Below are positions 22,899-34,507 of a stretch of DNA of 64,000 bases, in pieces (within the stretch, counting starts at the first letter, position 1; each line of letters begins with the position of its first letter). The translations under genes and the position numbers were made by a program. This DNA is from Ipomoea triloba. Its lineage: Eukaryota > Streptophyta > Magnoliopsida > Solanales > Convolvulaceae. The notes under the pieces are model-generated. The model did no database searches. It worked only from the letters and a program-made list of their open reading frames with translations, and was not told where the DNA came from. Location: NCBI RefSeq assembly GCF_003576645.1, contig NC_044930.1:15112076-15176075 (forward strand), in the 5' to 3' direction.

Positions 22899-24486
22899 AT
22901 GCACACGCGAGCAAAAGGAAATCAAGGCTTACTACCCTACATTCCTGAAATCAATAGAGCAACTAGAAGGAAAAATACCCAAGGATCACAAATGGCTTCA
23001 TCAAGCGCAGCAAGAAATCCACAAGGAAGAGGAACAAATGTACGAAATCCACCCCCAGTTCCAATTAATCCACAAGTACCAATTAACCATGAAGAACCAA
23101 TTCTGGAAGAACCACAAGCTAACAGAGCAAACAATCAAGAGAACATTCGTGAAGAAGAGGTGTACTATAAAAACCCTCAAGAACCACAAAGATCAATTGC
23201 AGATTACATGACTCCTGATTTCAACATGCACAACTCGATCTACGTACCGCCAATGGAAAACGTCAACTTTCACATGCATCCAACTATTCTCACACTGGTT
23301 CAGAATAGTCAATACTCAGGATTGCCATCTGAAGATCCCAATGCACACATCACAAGGTTCATACGAGCATGTGGGATGTCCAGGCAAGAAGGCGTTAGTG
23401 AAGAAATAGTTCGACTCAAATTATTCCCATTCTCAGTTATAGGAGAGGCAGCACGATGGTTGGAAAGCCAAGACGACAATCATTTTAGATCATGGCAACA
23501 GTTGCATTGAGAATTCATGAACGAGTTCTTTCCCATTACCAAAACCATGAGGATAAGAAGGCTAATACAAGAATTCAAGAAATGAAGGCTTGAAAGTTTG
23601 GGAGAGGCTTGGCGACGATTCAAGGTTCTTAAAAGACAATGCCCACAAGATCTGATGCACCCATGGGACATGATTAGCTCATTCTATGGAGGGCTGACTG
23701 ATGAAGGAAAAATGTTGCTTGACTGATCCTCCAGCGGTGCCTTTGTCTCCCTAGCCTTACAAGAAGCTGAAGAACTAATTGAGAGAATATCTAAGAATAC
23801 ATCCTGTTGGTATGACCGGCGAGGAGATCATGGAGGCATATATGAAGTTGATAATCGTGTGGCAAGCGAGGCAAAAATAGAAGCAATGAATCATGAAATC
23901 AAAAAGCTATAGGCTATGGTAGAAAACATGGAAGGAAAACCTAAGCCTTGTATGGCTTTGGCACTTTACTGTAACATCTGTGGAGGACCTCATGATACAA
24001 ATATTTGCACTTCTCCATCTGCATCTGAGCAAGTCGAGGCGGTAGATTACCTAAGGAACTCCAATTTCAATGCTTATGGACAAAACCAAAGATCGAACAA
24101 CAATTGGAAACAAGGAGAGGGTTGGAACAATAGCAACAATGATGGATATCAAGCGAGAGGACAATACAACTATGGAAACAAGCCTGCATATGGACAGAAT
24201 GGTAAGAACAGATTGATGTACAATCAAAACCAAGGAAATGGAAATTAAATGACCCAGTACAGGCCACAATACAACTCTCAACTTGACTTTACTCAACAAA
24301 GAAGGGATGACATCCGTGAAGTAGATGAAAGACTTACAAGGACGATCATGGAACTCAAAAATGATCGAGCAAATCTAAAACAAGAGATTACTCAAGAGAT
24401 TCGACAAGAAATTTCCAGTCTTAGACAAGAGTCTAAAGCTACATTGAAGACAATTGAGAATCAAATCTCTCAGATGTTTAAGATGA
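22899..24486 (+). pseudogene. Athila-type gag of element A, five in-frame stops
   Basis: One frame from ATG 22899 covers the gag region: a Q/N/P-rich N-terminus, the retrotransposon-gag core (GLPSEDPNAHITRFIRACG, LKLFPFSVIGEAARWLES, ESLGEAWRRFKVLKRQCP) and a zinc finger CNICGGPHDTNIC (C-x2-C-x3-H-x4-C). A glycine/asparagine/tyrosine-rich segment and a coiled-coil-like charged stretch follow (LKNDRANLKQEITQEIRQEI). Stops lie at 23508, 23583, 23724, 23910 and 24246, all in the same frame, so decay is by point mutation. It joins abruptly to an inverted LTR piece near 24487 where protease/RT would be expected. Confidence 0.88.
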
Positions 24487-25373
24487 TGTTAGGATTGCTA
24501 GGATATTGGCTATTCAAGAGTGTGTTGTCTTAGTCCTTTTCCACCTTGTGTACTAAGGCTTCGTTGACTTAGGAGTGCCTTCAAGCATCCAAAGTTCTAA
24601 GAGGAATTTTATCAAACACTTACGCTACACACTATCCTACTATTCTTAAGAAGTCCATAGGAACTTTGATTGTGTAAAGCTTTAAATCCTAACTCTAATC
24701 AATGACATGAAAGAGTCAAGAGCTCAATCTCTCATCTAGATTGGCCAAATCCAAACAAGATCTCATCAAAACAACAATCAAAAGACAAGAATAGATAATC
24801 CATCAACACAAACTCATAGATCCAAGATATAGAAATAAGATCATCACACTAGCAACATTCAATCACACAATCTAAATCCCTAGATTAAACTAGCCACTCA
24901 TGATATGAAATTCAAGCAAAAGCTAATTTAATCCAAGAACAAGATAACTAAAACTATAGAAATGAAAACTAAAAATTCTGGAATCCCCTCTAGAAATTCA
25001 TCAAAGGGGTTTAAATAGTCTCCGAAATGACAACCCTAGCTGAAATTCGCGCAACACGCCTCCACGCCTCTCACACGCGTGTGAGCGTGCGTGGGGAGCT
25101 TCTGGAAAGTTTCCACGCTTGCTCACACGCGTGTGGCCTTCCAGATTGGTCCTCCGGGGCTCTGCTTTTGCCTGGTTTGCTTTTTAAGCTCATCTTTTGG
25201 TCCTATTTTCTCCCGGGGCTCCTGTTTTACTTCTTTTAAGCTATAAGTAGCTTTTGTGCATCAGTTAGTGATTTTCAAACATTTACGCACATAATTTACA
25301 AAATAAGGATGCTATAGACGCGATAAAACACCCTAAAATGTGCCTGAAATAAGGGTATCTCGGAGTCTTATCA
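24487..25373 (-). repeat. Inverted partial LTR of the element A family replacing pol
   Basis: About 885 bp are the reverse complement of the first two thirds of an A-type LTR, ending at its TGATAAG start (ttatca at 25373). It includes the CACACGCGTGTG palindromes and is more diverged from A's own LTRs than these are from each other. Related inverted pieces occur at 52477-53165 and 54631-55635. The protein-coding pol region is absent. Confidence 0.8.
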
Positions 25374-25619
25374 ATGATGCGTCTAGCCAATGACGTAAAC
25401 TGTGGCGCTACTTGGGAGGCAACCCAAGGTTTTAATACTATGTTTTTATATCGTTTTTATGCTTTCGTTTTTATGTTTTTGTTCTAATAAATTGCTACAA
25501 TCAAATGGAACCGTGTTTTGAGGACTAACTTGTAGGAGTCGAGGCTAAAATTACTTTGGAAAGGCTTATTTCGGACATAGGTATGAAGGGAAAGACCAAA
25601 ACCGGAAGAAAACAGTGCA

Positions 25620-25800
25620 GAGGACTGACACGTGGGCTCACACGTGTGTAGCCGTGCGTGGGAACGAGGCAGTAGCTTCCCACGCACGCTCACACGCGTG
25701 TAGCCATGTATGGGAGCGAGGCAGAGAGCTCCCACGCACGCTCACACGAGTGTGACCAGCGTGAAAGCATCCCCACGGATTTAAAACCCCCCTTCGGCCA
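25620..25800 (+). promoter_or_regulatory. Internal LTR-like promoter block before the extra ORF of element A
   Basis: Palindromes CACACGTGTG (25639-25648), CACACGCGTGT (25691-25701) and CACACGAGTGTG (25743-25754), each next to CCCACGCACGCTC words, precede a TTTAAAA TATA-like box at about 25780. This mirrors the LTR arrangement. Upstream, 25374-25435 carries the cgtctagccaatgacg...acttgggaggcaaccc sequence that commonly follows integrase in Athila elements. Confidence 0.5.
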
Positions 25801-26627
25801 TTCCACGCTACTTTGCTCCAAAAACCCTATTTTCTTTTCTCTTCTCCACGCAAGGTGAATCCTATACTCAAGGTTTGAAAATCTATTCTATTTTTACTTC
25901 AAAGAAGATCAAAAACATCACCATCAAGGTAATTTCTCATCTTTTAACTATTTATCCTTGAATATTCATGAGTATGGAAGAGCTTGAATGTGAAAATTTG
26001 TTCTACATTCCCTTGCATGATTTTGAATGTTTTGAATGTTTAAATTGGTTTATAATGCTTCATAGAACTATCCTTTGATGTTTTCTTTCATTTTTGATGG
26101 TTACATTGATGGATTGTTATGAATTTTTGAGCTTTAAGTGTGAACACCATTGATGAACAAATGGGTTTGTTAAATTTCTTGTTTAAATTATGAAATTGAC
26201 GCTTGAATTGATGAGTAAACTTGTTGTAGAACTATTACATGCCATCAATTTGACTTTTCACATGCTACATTGCCCAAATTGAATTTTCAATTTCAAACCC
26301 TAATTTTTAAATTTGGGGAAGAAGATGAAGTTGACTTTTTGAAATTCTTGACTTTTATAGTTGACTTCTTATTTGACTATCAAATTGAATTATCTTATGA
26401 TGAAATAATGCATGTGTGAGATAATGGAATGATATTGTTGATATTCTTATGCTAGAATTGTCCAAAATATAGGGGAAACTATGGCGAAATTTTCGAAAAT
26501 TCTTAGCCCTATATGTTTGAAATCCATTATCTTGACAAGGAATTTTACACAAATGTAATGGTGACTTATTTGAAAGATACTTATTCAAAACCAATTACCA
26601 TGAATGTTAATTTCTAAAATTTGTAGG

Positions 26628-27860
26628 ATGGGACGCGCAAAGGAAATCGCAAAGAAAACAAAGTACGATCATGGTAAATCAAGCAGGTCGAGAACACGGC
26701 AGCAAGCTACAGTTCAACAAGCTCCCCAGGAGCGTGGTTCAAGGTCACTAAGACACTTGACACCCATCCAGTTGACATCGGTGGATAACTACAAGGGGAA
26801 GCAGCTTTCCGTCGGCCGTCACTTCGACGACAATGTTTTGAGAGAATTCGGTTGTATGGATGAAGTAAATGGACTTCTAAGGCACACACAGCTCCGCTCT
26901 CTATTCGAGTGGAGAGGACCTACCTATGCGCCCGTTACATATGAATTTTTGGCAACTTTGGAGATTCGCAAGAAAGTCAACAATGCGAGAGAGTCCATTT
27001 CGTTCACACTATTCGGCAACCACTATAGCATGTCGATCAACACTTTGGGTGTTACGCTTGGATTCCATGATGCCGTGAGCGTGTCTATGCCATATTTCAG
27101 ATAGTTTAAAGAGGGCTTTGATTCAGAAGCAGTAGCTATTCAGTATTGGAGGAGCATCACCGACAATGCCCCGTATAATTCATCCAACCTCAAGGCAAAC
27201 CTCATCACCCGCAATGCTCTAAAGGCTATCAAATTAGCCTTTGCTGTGAATCTCTTCGGCAGAACCACCAATCGCAACAAGGTCTACAAACAGGATTTGT
27301 TTTATATGTGGTGCATGGAGAATGAGGTTGACATCAACATGGGCGTGCAAGCACGAAAGTGGCTCCAAACCCAACAAAAACCTAAGGTTCAAACTGTATT
27401 TATTGGACCTTTTGTTACGAGATTGTGCCACGGGTTGGGCCTTACAAACCGTCTGTTGGGAGAGAAAGATGAGGGTTTCACACTTGCTTTCACTATCGGT
27501 GAGTTCTTTGCCATGCATATGAGGTTGGGAGGTGACGATGCACCTGATCTAGAGGCTTCTGATGATGATGAGGACGATGAAGAGAATGAGGAGGATAATG
27601 CTGCACAGGAGCAAGGCCCTACTCCCATGGATTGGGATACGACGCAGACCTTTCACAGGCAGCTCCACGGTGAACAGATGAACTATTGGCGCGAGCACCG
27701 AACGTGGCAAGAAGGCCACTTTACATCCATCTCTGCAAGACAAGATGTCCACACCGAAGACCTTAACCGCATGAGAAGGGCGGTGGAGGAGAATGATAGG
27801 AGAATTGCTGCGCTCGAAGCTAGATTCGATAGGCAATTCCAACCCTTCGGTGATAACTGA
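26628..27860 (+). pseudogene. Athila additional ORF (ATHILA ORF-1 / env-like position), element A
   Basis: ATG at 26628 sits just after an AG that could be a splice acceptor (tttgtag). The protein has a basic, Q-rich start (RAKEIAKKTKYDHGKSSRSRTRQQ), then the family's FEWRGPTYAPVTYEFLATLEI and FTLFGNHYSMSINTLGVTLGFHD. A TAG at 27102 interrupts; the same frame continues with LKAIKLAFAVNLFGRTTNRNKVY, DLFYMWCMENEVDINMGV and TVFIGPFVTRLCHGLGL, an acidic DDDEDDEENEED run, and a C-terminal coiled-coil-like tail (VEENDRRIAALEARF). It occupies the position between pol and 3' LTR where Athila elements carry an extra ORF of unclear function. Copies in minus orientation are at 53990-54605 and 55857-56500. 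Confidence 0.8.
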
Positions 27861-29791
27861 TGCCTTCCTTCGACTGTCCTAGATCTTGATACTTGACATT
27901 TGATACTGAGTCCAACTGGACATTGGTTACTTTGGTTGATGGCCCCATCTGAACACTAGGATCCGTATGCGCGGGGTTCCGACTTTTATTTCTTTACTTC
28001 TTTACTTTGCTTTATTCTTATTTTTATTGCTTTATGTCATTTACTTTACAACTGCTTTGCTTATTCGCATTTCTATTCGAATAATTCTGCTTATTTACAT
28101 GCTTTATTATCTATGTTTCTATTTTTATAGCTTTTATATTTCTACCAGCTTATAATAATTGAATAGTACTCCGAAAACCCTTTTGTATGTTATGTCTCCA
28201 TTATAGAGAATCTATAACGGGAGCAGGCCTATGCTGGAAGCTAAAGTGTGGAAAGATGGATGCATACTTGGTTTATCCTCTTATCCCTTTTCTAATTTTA
28301 AGCCCCGTTTGGATCTTTAAAGTGTGGAAATATTTCTTTATAGCTTTGTGTATGCGTATATTAAAGTTTACCATGTTTATTAGGATTGTTTGATGCATAC
28401 CCTACATCCCAGAGCAATTTCCAAAGATTGTTTGATGCATACCCTACATCCCAGAGCAATTTCCAAAGTGTGGAAAGGGATCTTTATTTGTCTATCCTTA
28501 GAATCCCTGTTTATTCCTTTACCCTATACCGTATGGAACATCGAGGACGATGTTTGTTTTAAAGTGTGGAAAGGACGGAACATCGAGGACGATGTTTGTT
28601 TTAAAGTGTGGAAAGGACGCACTTTGTGCTTTACATGTTTATATGCTTAGAATAAGAAGTTGAAGCTCTTGGGAGTGATAAGCGGGTGCATTTGCAGTTT
28701 TGAAAAGAGAGTTATTATTTGTGTTATCTAGAGAGAATTTTGACTGGATGCCCAAAAATTTTAACTCTCGAATTATCTTTGAGGAAGTTACTTTTCGCAC
28801 CCATGAGAGTGTTTAGAGCCAAATAAGTTTATATTCTTGCCTGCTTGCATGATATTCACCTCTTATTTACGTAGGACTTTAGTCAAGGATCTCTCGAAGT
28901 GGGAGTGTGCACTTTTAAATTTGAGAAATATAAAACTAGCGAGGCCCGGAATTGAACTAACCTTGGTAGGGCATGGGGCAAAAGGTGAGCCTGTTGGTAA
29001 GCTTAATGAGAAAACAAAACCCTTAAACATAAATAGAAAAAGGCATGAGGGGTTGACATGAGGAGAAGTCGAAAAGGCAAAAGGCCAATCACCAAGAGTT
29101 TAAAATTGAGGAAAGCCAATTCGTTGGGTTGTGTTCAAACCATAGTCTTCGGTAAGCAAAAAGCTTTATCTGGAGTCGGTTGTTCACATAAAAAGATCCC
29201 AAGAATTGAGAAAATAGAGATGAGGTGAGCCGCTTCGCTAGGATTCGGGTACCCATTGCACTGACCTTCGAAAAAGCATGGAGCTCCATGTGAAGTCAGG
29301 TGGCTCGATGACGTTATCCTAGGAAGTGAGAAGAATGAGGGACCGCGCTAAGCCAAAAGCGGTGAGTGGTCCATGCCCCTACCCTCATTTACATTTACGT
29401 TGGGCTTTGGCGTATAAGGATGGAAAATCGATTAGCTAGTGTACATCGTTCCCACTAGTGGGATCGGCTAGAGGCCCTATTTAAATAGAAGGTGAACCAA
29501 AACTTCGGAAATGCATGCTTGCGTATGGTGCGAGGAGTGTGATCCCTTGTTTTACTTGTTTATCTACGAAAGGTTTTTATTTCCCAAAAATATTTCTTGA
29601 GTTGATGACATCTGACCAAAATCCTTTGTAGATAACACAAATGATTTCTCCCGTTTCAACAGTCTTAGACACCCATCATTTTTTACTTGCCAAAAGCTTT
29701 GTTTTACATGAGAAAGTATCTCGGAGACTTATGTGCTTAGATAGAAAAATGTCTTGCTTGAGGACAAGCAAGAAACAAAGTGTGGAAAATT
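27861..29791 (+). other. 3' internal region of element A with repeated PPT-like words
   Basis: Non-coding. AAAGTGTGGAAA recurs near 28238, 28319, 28468, 28561 and 28603 and finally abuts the 3' LTR (29778). Tandem duplications of about 40 bp lie at 28388-28466 and of 42 bp at 28535-28619. Short reading frames here are unlikely to be genes. Confidence 0.6.
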
Positions 29792-31949
29792 TGATAAGCC
29801 TCCGAGATACCCTTAAATCAAGCACATATTAGGGTGTTTTATCACGTTTATAGCATCCTTACATGGTGAATTATGCTCATAAATGCTTGAAAATCACTAA
29901 CCGATACACAGAAGCTACTTTTAGCCTAAAGGAGGTAAAACAGGAGTCACAGGAGCAAATAAAAGCAAAAGTTGAGCTCAAAGAACGAACCAGGCAAGAT
30001 CGGAGTCCCGGAGGACCAAACTGGATGGCCACACGCGTGTGAGCGTGCGTGGAAATAATCCAGTAGCCTCCCACGCACACTCACACGCGTGTGGATGGCG
30101 TGGAGACAGTGCTGCGCGAATTTTTACTAGGGTTGCTATTTCGGAGACTATTTAAACCCCTTTGATGAATTTTCAGAAGAGGATCCCAGAAATTTAGTTT
30201 TCCCTTTCTTAGTTTTTCCTTTGGAGAACTTTCTCCATTTTTCTTAGTTTTTTAGATTANCGTATGGAACATCGAGGACGATGTTTGTTTTAAAGTGTGG
30301 AAAGGACGCACTTTGTGCTTTACATGTTTATATGCTTAGAATAAGAAGTTGAAGCTCTTGGGAGTGATAAGCGGGTGCATTTGCAGTTTTGAAAAGAGAG
30401 TTATTATTTGTGTTATCTAGAGAGAATTTTGACTGGATGCCCAAAAATTTTAACTCTCGAATTATCTTTGAGGAAGTTACTTTTCGCACCCATGAGAGTG
30501 TTTAGAGCCAAATAAGTTTATATTCTTGCCTGCTTGCATGATATTCACCTCTTATTTACGTAGGACTTTAGTCAAGGATCTCTCGAAGTGGGAGTGTGCA
30601 CTTTTAAATTTGAGAAATATAAAACTAGCGAGGCCCGGAATTGAACTAACCTTGGTAGGGCATGGGGCAAAAGGTGAGCCTGTTGGTAAGCTTAATGAGA
30701 AAACAAAACCCTTAAACATAAATAGAAAAAGGCATGAGGGGTTGACATGAGGAGAAGTCGAAAAGGCAAAAGGCCAATCACCAAGAGTTTAAAATTGAGG
30801 AAAGCCAATTCGTTGGGTTGTGTTCAAACCATAGTCTTCGGTAAGCAAAAAGCTTTATCTGGAGTCGGTTGTTCACATAAAAAGATCCCAAGAATTGAGA
30901 AAATAGAGATGAGGTGAGCCGCTTCGCTAGGATTCGGGTACCCATTGCACTGACCTTCGAAAAAGCATGGAGCTCCATGTGAAGTCAGGTGGCTCGATGA
31001 CGTTATCCTAGGAAGTGAGAAGAATGAGGGACCGCGCTAAGCCAAAAGCGGTGAGTGGTCCATGCCCCTACCCTCATTTACATTTACGTTGGGCTTTGGC
31101 GTATAAGGATGGAAAATCGATTAGCTAGTGTACATCGTTCCCACTAGTGGGATCGGCTAGAGGCCCTATTTAAATAGAAGGTGAACCAAAACTTCGGAAA
31201 TGCATGCTTGCGTATGGTGCGAGGAGTGTGATCCCTTGTTTTACTTGTTTATCTACGAAAGGTTTTTATTTCCCAAAAATATTTCTTGAGTTGATGACAT
31301 CTGACCAAAATCCTTTGTAGATAACACAAATGATTTCTCCCGTTTCAACAGTCTTAGACACCCATCATTTTTTACTTGCCAAAAGCTTTGTTTTACATGA
31401 GAAAGTATCTCGGAGACTTATGTGCTTAGATAGAAAAATGTCTTGCTTGAGGACAAGCAAGAAACAAAGTGTGGAAAATTTGATAAGCCTCCGAGATACC
31501 CTTAAATCAAGCACATATTAGGGTGTTTTATCACGTTTATAGCATCCTTACATGGTGAATTATGCTCATAAATGCTTGAAAATCACTAACCGATACACAG
31601 AAGCTACTTTTAGCCTAAAGGAGGTAAAACAGGAGTCACAGGAGCAAATAAAAGCAAAAGTTGAGCTCAAAGAACGAACCAGGCAAGATCGGAGTCCCGG
31701 AGGACCAAACTGGATGGCCACACGCGTGTGAGCGTGCGTGGAAATAATCCAGTAGCCTCCCACGCACACTCACACGCGTGTGGATGGCGTGGAGACAGTG
31801 CTGCGCGAATTTTTACTAGGGTTGCTATTTCGGAGACTATTTAAACCCCTTTGATGAATTTTCAGAAGAGGATCCCAGAAATTTAGTTTTCCCTTTCTTA
31901 GTTTTTCCTTTGGAGAACTTTCTCCATTTTTCTTAGTTTTTTAGATTAG
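28530..31949. other. Probable false duplication around the single n at 30260
   Basis: 30261-31949 repeats 28530-30259 essentially base for base, except that the first copy has two units of a 42-bp tandem and the second has one. The first copy stops exactly at the n. This is what an unmerged contig overlap looks like. Confidence 0.8.
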
Positions 31950-32803
31950 ATCAATCTCCATTGTAGCAATACAACAAGCTTGGATTGAAGACCTTCTTCT
32001 CTCTAGGTGATTTCTATTTCATTTCTATAATTTTAGTTATCTTGTTCTTGGATTAAATTAGCTTTTGCTTGAATTTCATATCATGAGTGGCTAGTTTAAT
32101 CTAGGGATTTGGATTGTGTGATTGAATGTTGCTAGTGTGATGATCTTATTTCTATATCTTGGATCTATGTGTTTGTGTTCATGGATTATCTATTCTTGTC
32201 TATTGATTGTTGTTTTGATGAGATCTTGTTTGGATCTGGCCAATCTAGATGAGAGATTGAGCTCTTGACTCTTTCATGTCTTTGATTAGAGTTAGGATTT
32301 AAAGGTTTACACAATCATAGTTCCTATGGACTTCATAAAAGAACAATAGGATAGTGTGTAGCTTATGTGTTTGATAAAATTCCTCTTAGAGCTTTGGATG
32401 CTTGTAGGCACTCCTTAGTCAAGAAACCTTAGTACACAAGGGTGGAAAAGGACTAAGATAACACACTCTTGAATAGCCAACATCCTAGCATTCCCCGATC
32501 CATTACCTTAGTCACACTACAATGAAACATACATGAGCACTATCCCTACCCCTTTTACTTATTTATAAATCTTTTTACTTCACTACTCTCTTGCACTCAA
32601 ACCAAATCAAATGAACTCCTTCCACTCACAATCCACTCAACTCCGCACTCGAATCCAATGCATCACCCAATCAAGTAAACTCCCGAACACTTGACACACC
32701 TCCACGTCCTTCCTTCGAGACCGACACTCGGGGAGTCACTGACTTTCCGTTTTAACATACAAATATCTTTTGACATTTCACCCTATACACGCAAGCCTTG
32801 TCA
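31481..32803 (+). repeat. 3' LTR of element A
   Basis: About 1323 bp, TGATAAG...CTTGTCA, preceded by AAGTGTGGAAAATT. A truncated duplicate copy of its start is at 29792-30259 because of the assembly overlap. Confidence 0.9.
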
Positions 32804-32808
32804 GTTGC

Positions 32809-32967
32809 ACAACATGTTTTTGGGAATATTGAACACATTTGTATTATATCCGATCGCCATGGTGGCATTGATGTCGCGTTTCGTGACATTCCTGAACTAA
32901 GCGAGCCTCGGATTCAGCGTCGGTATTGTCTTCGTCATCTCAGGTCAAACCTAATGACCAAGTATAA
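32809..32967 (+). pseudogene. MULE transposase, middle part, between elements A and B
   Basis: These 159 bp encode AQHVFGNIEHICIISDRHGG, with the second catalytic aspartate of the MULE DDE core (SDRHGGI), then IQRRYCLRHLRSNL with the C-x2-H signature of MULE transposases. They join in frame with FLRLVA on the left once one copy of gttgc is discounted, and with the piece starting at 47169 on the right once one tataa is discounted. No stop lies in this piece. Confidence 0.88.
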
Positions 32968-34237
32968 TGATAAGCACCAAGAATAGCACTTATAAGGGGT
33001 CTTTATTAGATTAAAAGTGCATCGTTTTGACATCCGATTACAACAATTGCATGCATTTAAGCTCAAATGCGATCAAAATCTTCTAACAACATTTCTAGAA
33101 AGAGTTTTGAAGTATTTCACAAGTTGGAGAGGGATTTGAGGCTAAAATAGAGCAAAAGAAAAACAAGCCGAAATGCAGTAGCGTCCCACGCAGCCTCACA
33201 CGCGTGTGGCTGGGCGTGGAATTATTCCAGAGAGCCACCACTCCACTCACACGCGTGTGAGCAAGCGTGGTCGGGCCAAGGGCAATTTTGTGAAATCTGT
33301 CCCTTTTTTTGTCACCTATATAAATCCCTTTTGCCCAAAACCTAGAGGAAGAGGAAAATAGATCAGAAAAATAGATAGAATAGGATAGATAGATCTAAAG
33401 GGTTTTCTCCCATCTTGAGGGAAAATTCCTTTCTTTCATAGTTTAGAATAGATCAAGGGCAAGAATGAAGATTGTGATTTCAAGATCAAGGTTGTAAAGA
33501 TCCCCTTTTCAAGGGTAGTAACCATTCTCTTCAATTTCTAATTCAATACTTGTTTCTTTGAATTTTCCTTTCTTGTTCTTGTTTCTTAGCATGCTAGAGT
33601 AGATTAGATAGGGGATTGGTGGCCTCATGGTAGATCTATGTGGATGTTTAATATTATTGCTTTGATTTGTGAATTGCTTGATTGTTGGATGTTGAACTTG
33701 TGTAGATGATGTTCTTCAAGCTTTGTGCCTTTTGTGGCCACATTAGGAACAAACCCAAAGGAAGTGAGTGTGTGCACGATAGCGGCCACTCACGAGTCTA
33801 ACTCACCCACATCTCCGCTCTTAGTCCGAAAGGACAAGATCCGAGAGGAGTGGTAGACAAAGTGTTCGACGAAATGCCCCAACCGAATGAGGATGTGGGA
33901 GTCCAAAGTGTGACGCCACTTGGTGATGTGCCACGAACTCCCTAGTCTATTCCACGACTTGCACTCGCAAAACCAACCGAAGATAGACCACATGGAAAAG
34001 CCTAAAGCCCCAATCTCCACCTTACTTTTCTTTATTTTACACAACCACTATCAACCTTCCCCTTCTTACAAATGAATCCAACCCTTAGCACTCCCGTAAC
34101 TCTTTTTCTTCAACGTTTTAGAAGTCAACACACCAATTCGATTCCCATTCGTCATCCTTGAGAGACACGACACTCGGAGAGTCTTGACTCTTCGTTTTAC
34201 CACCTTCACCTTCACACCCACTATACACACAGCATCA
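32968..34237 (+). repeat. 5' LTR of element B
   Basis: 1270 bp, TG...CA. CACACGCGTGTG palindromes at 33197-33208 and 33248-33259 precede a TATATAAA box at 33317-33324. The same palindrome words as in element A's LTR, though the LTRs are otherwise different. Confidence 0.9.
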
Positions 34238-34240
34238 AAA

Positions 34241-34258
34241 TGGCGCCGTAGCCGGGGA
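34241..34258 (+). other. Primer-binding site of element B
   Basis: TGGCGCCGTAGCCGGGGA, three bases after the LTR. It differs by one base from the tRNA-Asp type site in element A. Confidence 0.8.
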
Positions 34259-34507
34259 TAGCAAACGGTTTCGAATAGTGTTGACATCTTAGAAGTAGAA
34301 TTTTAAGAGTTCTTGAATTGCTTTCTTTTTGTTTATTTTGTTTTCCTATTTTTGTTATTTTCTTGAAGAAGTGAGCTTATATTATCTTGAATATCTTGTG
34401 CTCACTTGCAACTACTTTTAGTTGCAAAATTATTTGTTGTTGGCTAAGCTATTGTGCAGGAAATTCTCTTTAATCAAACATCTTGAAGCTTGCCAATAAG
34501 TGCTAAA

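Larger units (their letters stand above)
21376..32803 (+). mobile_element. Element A: Athila-lineage Ty3/gypsy LTR retrotransposon, non-autonomous
   Basis: LTRs begin TGATAAG and end CTTGTCA; the 5-bp target duplication gttgc lies at 21371-21375 and 32804-32808. Order: 5' LTR, tRNA-Asp-type PBS, broken gag, an inverted LTR fragment where pol should be, an Athila-type extra ORF, a long 3' leader and the 3' LTR. The two LTRs differ by roughly two dozen substitutions by eye (about 2%), so insertion is fairly recent. Apparent length is inflated by about 1.69 kb of false duplication around the single n at 30260. No RT or integrase is present, so it needed help in trans. Confidence 0.88.
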
